The notes under the pieces were generated by a model. That model ran no database searches. It had not been told where the DNA came from and worked only from the letters and a program-made list of their open reading frames with translations. This document shows positions 18,212 to 25,159 of a DNA stretch of 64,000 bases, in pieces. How positions within the stretch are numbered: position 1 is the first letter of the stretch; each line of letters starts with the position of its first letter. The position numbers and the translations under genes were made by a program. Source of the DNA: Streptomyces sp. Tu 3180 (GTDB taxonomy: Bacteria; Actinomycetota; Actinomycetes; Streptomycetales; Streptomycetaceae); NCBI RefSeq assembly GCF_009852415.1, contig NZ_WOXS01000002.1, positions 7,046,001 through 7,110,000 on the forward strand, given 5' to 3'.

Positions 18212-18780
18212 CTAGTCCGCCCGGCCGGTGGCGGCGACCGTGACTCCGAGTCCGATCATGGTCATGCCGCCGGCGCCGCCCGCGAGCGACATCCGGCGTG
18301 GGGAACGGCCGAACCAGGACCGCGCGGCGGAGGCCGTCAGCCCCCGGACGCTGTCGGACGCCAGCTGGAGCAGTGCCCCGGCCAGCCCCAGGAGCAGGAT
18401 CTGCCCGACGACGTGACCCGCGTCCCGGTCGACGAACTGCGGGAGCACGGCCGTCAGGAAGACGATGCTCTTGGGATTCGTCACCCCGACGGTGAACCCC
18501 TCCCACGTCTGCCGGAGCGTTCCGCGGGCGACGGCCCGCGCGGCGCCGGGCTCCGGGGAGGCGTGCGGCTGTGCCGGATCGCCTGGACACCGAGGAAGAC
18601 CCGGGTAAGCGGCCCCGGCGATCTTGATCACGCTGGAGGCGAGGGCCGACCTCGCCACCACGTTCCCCACCCCGAACGCCATGGCGACGACGAGGGCGTA
18701 GCCGCCGAGCGCGTTGCCGAGCACCGAGGCCAGCGCCGCCCGGCCGGATCGTGCCGCCGCTGTCGTCGCGGGAGGGCCGG
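18212..18780 (-). pseudogene. Decayed LysE-family exporter
   Basis: Minus-strand sequence encodes LysE/RhtB signatures (ALASVLGNALGGYALVVAMA, then TWEGFTVGVTNPKSIVFLTA and LPQFVDRDAGHVVGQILLLG). The N-terminal ~40 residues with the family start motif are absent; upstream sequence from about 18780 is unrelated. Around 18605 the expected AAYLVFLGVQAIRHSR reading continues in a different frame and returns before the TNPKS motif, so two compensating frameshifts scramble roughly 25 residues. The truncation and scrambled segment make a working amino-acid exporter unlikely. Confidence 0.75.
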
Positions 18781-19259
18781 TGCACGGTCGGGGACATCCC
18801 CTGAACGGGCGGACGGGGAGGGGTCCGTGGCGTGGGGACGTGTACGGGGGAGTGCTGTACGCGGAAGGGCGGGACGTCCGTGCGCGGTACGGGGGAAGAG
18901 CCCGGACTGACGGGAGGGCCGGGGTGCGTGCCCCCGGAGCGAGCCGGGGGCGACGGCCGGGCGCCCGCGGCGGGACGCGGCGTCCGGCTTTGGGTCGTCC
19001 CACTCGGCGCAGAGGGTGGTCAGCACTCGGTCGCAGGCAAGTCGGCTCGCCAGGCCGAACGGTACTTCGGGACGGTTGGGGCGCCGGACACCGTCGATCC
19101 AGCACGTGCTGCCCACCGGATGCCGGGGTGAGGGCTTTCGGGTGACAACGCCGCCCGTTTCGGCGGGCCGGGCCCGACGGCCGTCACGACGACGCGGGCG
19201 GGTCCGAACCAGCCCTCTCACGAGCGTACTCGGGTGGCTGGGGGGCGCTGAGCTGTCAA
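18781..19259. other. Gene-free debris between decayed genes
   Basis: I see no intact gene. Positions 19003-19022 repeat exactly a 20-base segment of the gene at 21203-21676 (its LTTLCAE-coding 3' end), with further similarity on both sides, so this is probably a relic of a related gene. Confidence 0.4.
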
Positions 19260-20033
19260 TCAGCCGCCCTGGTAGATCGTGGTGCACAGCAGCGTGGCGC
19301 CGTCGTCCACCAGGGCGGCCCAGTAGCGCGTCTGGTCGCCTGTCACCCGACGGCAGTTGTTCGCGTCGGCGCCCGCCGGGGCGCGGTAGACGCCGGTGAT
19401 GTGCATGATCTGGTTGTACGGGACGGGTACCGGCTCGCGCCGGCAGGCCACGGCCGTCATCAGGCCGAGGGAGATCGAGTCGCCGGACTGCTGCCCGAGC
19501 AGGCAATAGTTGGTGTGGTAGATACGGCTGAGGCAGAGCTTCGTGGTGTCGCCGGTGGTGGAGGAGTGGTAACTCCAGTACGACTTCCCATAGCCGGTGG
19601 GGCAGTCCGTGTCGGTGGCGGTCACCTGGACCTGCGCCTGCTCGCCGGCGCAGGACACGGGGTCCGGCGGAACATCGACGCTCCAGTCGATGCCGGCGGT
19701 GCCCCCGCGGCCCGTGTCGTAGACCGCCAGGCAGTCGCCGGCCGAGATGGCTTCGAACGCCTCTTCGGTGGGGTCCGGAGAGGGTGTCGACGGCCCGGTG
19801 GCGGACTCGGCAGTGCTCCCCTTACTGGTGCCAGGGTCATCGGGGGTGCGGACGGTCGGCGAGGGCGTGTACGGGGTCGGGCTGGAACTGGGCGGGGGAG
19901 AGCCGGCCAACAGGTCCTTCAGCTCCGCCGCGTTGCTCACCCCCAGCCAGGCCAGGATCGACAGCACGGATGCGATTCCGCCGATCAGTGCCCACACCTT
20001 GGCAGCGGAATGATCATCGGATGTGCCTGCCAC
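19260..20033 (-). CDS. Membrane-anchored secreted protein with Cys-rich C-terminal domain (hypothetical)
   Basis: 257 residues. One N-terminal membrane segment (VWALIGGIASVLSILAWLGV) anchors the protein. A Ser/Pro/Thr-rich linker (about 45-90) leads to an exported domain with eight or so cysteines (GDCLAVYD, VSCAGEQ, DCPTGYGKSYW, KLCLSRIYHTNYCLLG, VACRRE, NNCRRVTG, TLLCTTIY), probably paired as disulfides. The layout is common among actinobacterial surface proteins often annotated LppU/SCO3897-like, but the match is only by architecture. The GTG start has a GGGGGAG ribosome site. It is monocistronic and its function is unknown. Confidence 0.75.
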   Translation of the reverse strand: MAGTSDDHSAAKVWALIGGIASVLSILAWLGVSNAAELKDLLAGSPPPSSSPTPYTPSPTVRTPDDPGTSKGSTAESATGPSTPSPDPTEEAFEAISAGDCLAVYDTGRGGTAGIDWSVDVPPDPVSCAGEQAQVQVTATDTDCPTGYGKSYWSYHSSTTGDTTKLCLSRIYHTNYCLLGQQSGDSISLGLMTAVACRREPVPVPYNQIMHITGVYRAPAGADANNCRRVTGDQTRYWAALVDDGATLLCTTIYQGG

Positions 20034-20162
20034 AACGCTCCCCCCGCCGAGACTCAGGCGATATTAACCCTTTTGGTGCCGTCGAGAGCCCGGCTCCCTT
20101 GTCCCGCCCCTGTCGGCCCCACCCGGGTCCAGCCCTCATGGACCGTCGCTCGCCGGGGGCCA

Positions 20163-20984
20163 CTACGCCTTCCGGGCCAGCCCGGCGACGATGAGACGCT
20201 CCCAGACGCTGAGCTCCCGTTCCGCGCCGCCGGCGCTCCACGGGTTGGCGCCCGTGTCGGGACGCCACAGGGGCGCGGGGACGATCCCGGGGTCGAGGAT
20301 CTCCAGGCCGTCCAGCAGGGAGGCGATCTCCTCGTCGGTGCGCCACCGGCCGCGGCCGAAGGTCTGCTGGAGGACCCGCTCGGCCTCCGCGGTCTCCGGG
20401 TTGTCGCCGGAACGGAAGTGGCTGACGAAGAAGTGGCTCCCGGAGGGCACGTGGTCGCGCCAGTGGCGGACGATCCCGGCCGGATCCTCCTCGTCGTTGA
20501 CGTGGTGGAGGACGGCGCTGAAGATGACGGCGACGGGGCGGTCGAAGTCGATCAGTTCCAGGGTGTCCGGGTGGGTGCGGACGCCCTCGGGATCGCGGAC
20601 GTCGGCCCGGACGACCCGGGTCCGGTCGTTCTGCTCCAGCAGCGCGCAACCGTGGACCAGCACCTGGGGGTCGTGGTCGACGTACACGATCCGGGACTCC
20701 GGGGCGTGCCGCTGCGCGACCTGGTGGACGTTGTCGGCGGTCGGCAGACCGCTGCCCAGGTCGACGAACTGCCGCACGCCGGTGGTCGTCACGATCTGCG
20801 CGATCGCCCGCGTCAGGGCCGCGCGGTTGGCGAAGGCGATGGCCACCGAACCGGGGAGGTCCCGCAAGAACACGTCGCCGACCTCCCGGTCCACGGCGTA
20901 GTTGTCCTTGCCGCCGAGCAGGTAGTCGTAGACGCGGGCGATGCTGGGCCTGGTGGAGTCGATGGAGGAGCCTTCAGCCGTCAT
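20163..20984 (-). CDS. SAM-dependent methyltransferase, DUF574 family
   Basis: 273 residues with the actinobacterial S-adenosylmethionine methyltransferase layout (PF04672): RPSIARVYDYLLGGKDNYAV near the start, the SAM-binding FVDLGSGLPT, acidic VYVDHDPQVL, and FSAVLHHVNDEEDP. Streptomyces carry many copies; substrates are mostly unknown, and several sit next to Xre/DUF397 pairs. The ATG at 20984 is preferred over the one nine bases upstream because GGGGGAGG is then correctly spaced. It is monocistronic. Confidence 0.9.
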   Translation of the reverse strand: MTAEGSSIDSTRPSIARVYDYLLGGKDNYAVDREVGDVFLRDLPGSVAIAFANRAALTRAIAQIVTTTGVRQFVDLGSGLPTADNVHQVAQRHAPESRIVYVDHDPQVLVHGCALLEQNDRTRVVRADVRDPEGVRTHPDTLELIDFDRPVAVIFSAVLHHVNDEEDPAGIVRHWRDHVPSGSHFFVSHFRSGDNPETAEAERVLQQTFGRGRWRTDEEIASLLDGLEILDPGIVPAPLWRPDTGANPWSAGGAERELSVWERLIVAGLARKA

Positions 20985-21202
20985 GCCGGCCATCCTCCCC
21001 CGCGACGCCGTCCGCCCACCGGCGTTCCGGAATCCCCGGGCGGACGGATTCCGAGGTTGCGCCGGCCCCGGTCCGCGGCCGCCCGGGAAGGGCTGCCCCG
21101 ACCACCGGTGCGGTCGGCTACGACGAGGACGCCGTCGACGTCGAGGAACCCGGAAGCGCAGCCGGTTCGCCACCGGCGGGGTGGGCGGGTGACGTTCGGT
21201 TC

Positions 21203-21676
21203 TCAGTCGTCCAGCTCGGCGCAGAGGGTGGTCACCTTCTCGTGGGCCGCCTCCGCTTCGGCGCCCCTCATGTCGTAGGTCTGCAGGCGCACGCTGACGT
21301 TCTGGAAGGCCTTGCCGAGAGCGTCGTAGCGGTTGTCCAGCCGGGCAGCGGACTGGGCCAGAGTGGCAGCACCGACGGCGCGCTCGTAGTGGGCCATCCT
21401 GTCGTCCTTGTCGTCGTTGTCGTATATCGAACCGAGCGACGGAACACGCTTCCACGCTTGGCAGGCACCCACCGCATCGGCTGCAGCGTTGTTGACGCCG
21501 GTCCCGGACGCCGCGCTGTCCGGGCCGGACCACAGGAGCCAGCCGATGCCCATGCCCGCACCGGCGGCGACGACGGCCGCCACGCACGGCACGATCCACC
21601 GGGAGGGAGCGCGACGACCGGTGGCGGGGGTCGGCGGGTGGGAGGGAGGGGGCGGCAGGGGAGCGGACGCGGTCAT
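21203..21676 (-). CDS. Small membrane-anchored protein, hypothetical
   Basis: 157 residues. A Pro-rich cytoplasmic leader (SAPLPPPPSHPPTPATG) precedes a single membrane helix (IVPCVAAVVAAGAGMGIGWL). The external part is mostly helical (AVGACQAWKRVPS to EKVTTLCAELDD), with two cysteines that could bond. The ATG has GAAGGAAG seven bases upstream. A relic of its 3' end occurs at 19003-19022. I do not recognise a characterised family. Confidence 0.75.
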   Translation of the reverse strand: MTASAPLPPPPSHPPTPATGRRAPSRWIVPCVAAVVAAGAGMGIGWLLWSGPDSAASGTGVNNAAADAVGACQAWKRVPSLGSIYDNDDKDDRMAHYERAVGAATLAQSAARLDNRYDALGKAFQNVSVRLQTYDMRGAEAEAAHEKVTTLCAELDD

Positions 21677-22206
21677 CGAAACGGCTTCCTTCGGTCTACG
21701 GGCGGGCGATCCCGGCACGGGAACCGGCAGCAAGTCAACCACTCCCGTCATCGGGCAAGGTGCCTGGGTCCGCACCGAGTTGGTGAGGCGTCAGGAGCGC
21801 TCGACTGTCCGGCTCGGGTCCTGTACCGAGGGTGCGGTCGCGTCCGAGTACGCCGCCTGGCCGGCTTGCGAGCAGGGTCATCCCCGCTCCCGGGGCGCGG
21901 GCGAGCGCATGCCCCTCGCCTGACCGGACATGAACCGCAGGACGGAACCGGAATCCTGGTGCGCCAGGATCTCCTGCTGCGACGGATGACGACCCTCTCG
22001 CCGACCAGGACGAGGCTTCCTGGCCGTACGGCGCCATGGACGCCCTGCGTCGGTGGAAGGCGCCGACCGAACACCCCGACCCGCAGGCCTACGCCGGAAT
22101 CGTCCAGGCCGGCCCATGGGCCGGCGTCCGAGGCCGCGCCCTGCGCGCGCCGGCCGCCCTGGCCGTGAAGGCGGTACCGGCCCCGGACAGTGTTACTTTC
22201 CGCGAC
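21677..22206. other. Intergenic region with a small hairpin
   Basis: I see no gene. ATCCTGG (21953-21959) and CCAGGAT (21964-21970) form a 7-bp stem with a 4-base loop. The plus frame 22036-22206 is open and in phase with the next gene, so a longer N-terminus for that gene cannot be excluded. Confidence 0.35.
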
Positions 22207-23745
22207 ATGACCGATCACGCGCTACGGCTGCTGCGGCAGGACCGCCGCCTGACCGACCTGGCCGCCTTCCCCTTCGGCTTCGACCTCGACCGCGCCGCCC
22301 ACGGCCATGTCGAGGAGGTCCGCCTCGCCTCGGGCGGGCCGCTGGAGACGGTGGCCGGGGACGACACCGGCGGCACGTACTTCGTGTGCGCGGACGGCTC
22401 GGTGCTCTACGCCGACTCGGAGGGCACCGCGGGGATCATCGGCTCCAGTGTCGACGAGGCCCTGGAGCTCGTGATCGGCCTGCCCGGCTGGCGCGACTAC
22501 ACACACCTGTCGCCGGAGGACGGCGAGGAGAAGATCCTGGCGTGCGTCGCGGAGACCGAGGACGAGATCAGCGAGTACTACGGGATCGACGAGGAGCGGG
22601 CCGAACTCCGTGCGGCGCTGGGCTTCCCGGAACGCTCCCCGGTCGAGCTGGTGGGCAGACTGCGTGCCGCGCTGCTGCGCACCGAGCCGGACTTCGTCCT
22701 GCTCAACGCGGACGAGGGGTGCGCCTACGACCGGCTGGGCCCGGACGGTCCCCCGCTGTGGGAGACGGTGCTCGCGGCGGGCCGCGCCGATCTCGCCCGC
22801 CTACGGGAGGGCGACCGCACGGCATGGCGCGAAGTCGCCGAGGACCCGGTCCGGCGCCGGATCACCCTGCGGGCCGCGCAGTTCGACCGTGCCGAGGGCG
22901 ACCTGGAGCTGCTGCGGCACCTGCTGCGGCACCTGCTGCGGCACGAGACACGGTCCTCGATGACGGACGAACTGCGGCTCGCGGCCGTGCTGGTGGGGCT
23001 GCACGGGGACACCGGGGATCTGCCGCTGCTGCTCGAGGTCCGGGAGACGGACTTCGACACGGCGTGCGGCCTGGGCGGTGTGCCGGAACCGGGGGCGAGC
23101 GCGGACGAGCTGCGACGGTGGGCGCGGGAGCTCGACGCGTCGGTGTTCGGGACGGACCCGTCGGACGAGCCGGTCTCCACCTGGACCGACCTGGCGCGGG
23201 ACCAGGGGATGACGGAGCTCGCGCGGGTGACGCTGATCCGCGAACTCGACGGCATCGTCATGGACCAGAGCAGACTCCGCCGCCCCGGGGCGCCCCACAC
23301 CCTGGCCACGGCTCCGCTGAGCGGGCTCGCCCGGGACTTCGAGGAACTCGGCGACCTCCCCCAGGCGCTGCGGGCCCAACGCCTGTACGCCGCCCTCCAG
23401 GAGACGGCATGGGACCGGGCCTCGGCCCGACGCACCCTCGCCCGCCTGGAGCGGAAGGCGGGCCGGCTGCCGCAGGCGGTGGACAGCCTGGCCGCCGTGC
23501 GCGAGGCCCTGGCCACCCCGGGCGACGACTCGCTGCGCCACTGGCGGCGGATCAACCTCGGCTGCTTCATCGCCGAGGAGCACTACCGGCTCACCCTCGC
23601 CCTGGCCGACGCGGGCCGCCCCGAGGAGGCCCGCGCCCTCCTCACCGCCGCCGACGCCGTACTCGGCGAGCTCTCGGACAACGCCGCCAAGGGCGTCCGC
23701 GAGCTCGCCGAGCGGACCGCCGCACGCGTGCGGGAGGTCGGCTGA
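22207..23745 (+). CDS. Hypothetical protein, possible SUKH-like N-terminus and TPR-like C-terminus
   Basis: 512 residues from the ATG at 22207. The first ~130 residues (DGSVLYADSEGTAGIIGSS and following) loosely resemble SMI1/KNR4 (SUKH) domains, which occur in immunity and toxin-related proteins. The C-terminal ~170 residues are helical repeats like TPRs (LARDFEELGDLPQALRAQRL; RRTLARLERKAGRLPQAVDS). Between them lies an acidic helical region with a triplicated LLRH. The start has no clear ribosome site, and a TACTTT box about 15 bases upstream suggests a leaderless or near-leaderless message; an in-frame ATG at 22036 is the alternative. The domain calls are weak. Confidence 0.7.
   Translation: MTDHALRLLRQDRRLTDLAAFPFGFDLDRAAHGHVEEVRLASGGPLETVAGDDTGGTYFVCADGSVLYADSEGTAGIIGSSVDEALELVIGLPGWRDYTHLSPEDGEEKILACVAETEDEISEYYGIDEERAELRAALGFPERSPVELVGRLRAALLRTEPDFVLLNADEGCAYDRLGPDGPPLWETVLAAGRADLARLREGDRTAWREVAEDPVRRRITLRAAQFDRAEGDLELLRHLLRHLLRHETRSSMTDELRLAAVLVGLHGDTGDLPLLLEVRETDFDTACGLGGVPEPGASADELRRWARELDASVFGTDPSDEPVSTWTDLARDQGMTELARVTLIRELDGIVMDQSRLRRPGAPHTLATAPLSGLARDFEELGDLPQALRAQRLYAALQETAWDRASARRTLARLERKAGRLPQAVDSLAAVREALATPGDDSLRHWRRINLGCFIAEEHYRLTLALADAGRPEEARALLTAADAVLGELSDNAAKGVRELAERTAARVREVG
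22909..22944 (+). repeat. Three perfect 12-bp tandem repeats inside a coding sequence
   Basis: CTGCTGCGGCAC is repeated three times without change, encoding LLRHLLRHLLRH. Copy number can vary in frame by slippage. Confidence 0.95.
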
Positions 23746-23773
23746 GGACGCGTGCGGGCCTCCGCGTCAGCCG
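23739..23773 (+). terminator. Hairpin at the end of the 22207-23745 gene
   Basis: CGGCTGA (23739-23745, containing the stop) and CGCG (23749-23752) pair with CGCGTCAGCCG (23763-23773), leaving a 3-base bulge and a 10-base loop. No T-tract follows. Confidence 0.45.
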
Positions 23774-23933
23774 AGCCGTGCAGGCTCGTCCCACCTGCGA
23801 CCGACGGATGCCGGGCGGCCCTTGGCGGGGACCATCAGCAGCGACGGGAACGACGTCTCAGGGGAGGGTGAGGGCTCGTCCCCGGTACGGGGGAAGCAGG
23901 CCGAAGCGGCGCGAAAGCTACGGTGCGTGTCTC

Positions 23934-23957
23934 TAGGGTGATCCGTTAGTGACGGAT
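23934..23957 (+). promoter_or_regulatory. -10 box and operator-like palindrome before the Xre/DUF397 pair
   Basis: A -10-like TAGGGT (23934-23939) is followed by ATCCGT-TAGTG-ACGGAT (23941-23957), a perfect 6-bp inverted repeat at the likely transcription start. This is a plausible autoregulatory site for the Xre protein. I find no good -35 hexamer. Confidence 0.5.
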
Positions 23958-24022
23958 GGGTGTGGTGCCTGCGGTGGGTCGAGGGGTGGGCGCCACTGTG
24001 CGGGTGGGTGAGGTGGTCACCG

Positions 24023-24841
24023 GTGACGGCTCAGGGTAGTGAGGGTGAGACGGGCATCCTGCGGTGCTTCGGGCAGCAGGTGCGGTTGCTGCGGACGAGC
24101 AGGGGGCTGACGCGGGCGGAGTTGGGCGCGAAGCTCGGGTACGGCGAGGACATGGTGACGTCGGTGGAGCTGGGGCGGCGCATTCCCAGGTCGGAGTTCA
24201 TCGAGCGGGCGGACGCGGTGCTGGAGGCCGGCGGCCTGCTGACGGTGATGAAGGAGGAGGTGGCGCGGGCGCGGTACCCGGCGTTCTTCCGGGATGCGGC
24301 GAAGATGGAGGCGGAGGCGGTTGAGCTGCATGTGTATGCCAACCAGGCCGTGCCGGGGTTGTTGCAGGTCGAGGAGTATGCGCGGGTCGTGTTCGAGATG
24401 TGGCGCCCCCTGCTGGACGAGGAGACCGTGAATCAGCGCGTAGCCGCCCGGTTGGCCCGCCAGGAGTTGTTCTCACGCAGGCCCATGCCGACGATCAGCT
24501 TCGTCATCGAGGAGAGCACGCTGCGTCGGCCGCTGGGAGGGAGCGCGGTGATGCGAGCCCAGTTGGAGCAGATCCTCCTCTACGGCCAGCAGCGCAACGT
24601 CGAGATTCAGGTCATGCCGACTGACCGGCGTCAACATGCCGGGATGGGTGGACCGTTCACCTTGATGGAGACGAGCAAGGCGCAGAGGATCGCCTATGTG
24701 GAGGTGAACGAGCACAGCCACCTCTACAGTGAGCGGCCGGTGGTCCGGGGGTTCGAAGAGCGGTACGGCATCCTGCGAGCCCAGGGCCTTACGCCCTCGG
24801 AGTCACTGGCCTTCGTTCAGAAGCTGTTGGGAGACCTATGA
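24023..24841 (+). CDS. Xre-family regulator with DUF5753 domain (WhiJ-like)
   Basis: 272 residues from the GTG at 24023, chosen for the GAGGTG seven bases upstream; an upstream in-frame start would add a Trp-rich tail unlike the family. Residues ~10-70 form a helix-turn-helix (QQVRLLRTSRGLTRAELGAK followed by GYGEDMVTSVELGRR). The rest is DUF5753 (PAFFRDAAKMEAEAVELHVY; QAVPGLLQVEEYARVVFE; VEIQVMPTDRRQHAG), a presumed ligand-binding domain. It overlaps the DUF397 gene by four bases (ATGA). Such pairs, exemplified by whiJ and Scr1/Scr2 of S. coelicolor, regulate development and antibiotic production and have been proposed to act as toxin-antitoxin modules. A decayed partial copy lies at 17515-17770. 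Confidence 0.93.
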   Translation: MTAQGSEGETGILRCFGQQVRLLRTSRGLTRAELGAKLGYGEDMVTSVELGRRIPRSEFIERADAVLEAGGLLTVMKEEVARARYPAFFRDAAKMEAEAVELHVYANQAVPGLLQVEEYARVVFEMWRPLLDEETVNQRVAARLARQELFSRRPMPTISFVIEESTLRRPLGGSAVMRAQLEQILLYGQQRNVEIQVMPTDRRQHAGMGGPFTLMETSKAQRIAYVEVNEHSHLYSERPVVRGFEERYGILRAQGLTPSESLAFVQKLLGDL

Positions 24842-25044
24842 ACACGGAAGACGCGAGCCTCCAGCCCCGCTCGGAACTGTGCTGGCTTACGAGTAGCTAC
24901 AGCAGCGGCGCGGGCGGCGAGTGCGTTGAGGTTGCTGTGGAGGTTACCGCTGTTCACGTGCGTGACTCGAAGCAGGTAGCGCAGGGTGGGCCTGTGCTGC
25001 AGGTCGGCTTGACGGCGTGGTCAGCGTTGCTTGCGGCGATGTGA
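24838..25044 (+). CDS. DUF397 protein
   Basis: 68 residues with the DUF397 pattern: LCWLTSSYSSGAGGECVEVA, then VHVRDSKQVAQGGPVLQVGL and a terminal W-SALLAAM. DUF397 proteins pair with the Xre/DUF5753 regulator encoded immediately upstream and are thought to bind it and modulate its DNA binding. The ATG overlaps the regulator's stop (ATGA), so production is coupled. Confidence 0.93.
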   Translation: MNTEDASLQPRSELCWLTSSYSSGAGGECVEVAVEVTAVHVRDSKQVAQGGPVLQVGLTAWSALLAAM

Positions 25045-25107
25045 GCTTGTTGCCGTCATGAGTCGACCATCCATAGCCGGTTGAACGGAAACATACGACG
25101 GCTCGCG

Positions 25108-25140
25108 AGGTGGGCGCTTCCCCAGGGGAAGCGCCCACCT
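25108..25140. terminator. Perfect 16-bp bidirectional terminator hairpin
   Basis: 25108-25123 and 25125-25140 are exact reverse complements with one base between them (the real loop will open a few pairs). The hairpin sits between the convergent DUF397 gene and methylase gene and can end both transcripts. Confidence 0.85.
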
Positions 25141-25159
25141 TCGCTATGAGAAGCGGCAC

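Noticed and set aside
18885..18898. 14-base match CGGTACGGGGGAAG at 18885-18898 and 23883-23896
   Set aside because: Short, G-rich and without matching flanks; such identity is expected by chance in this composition.
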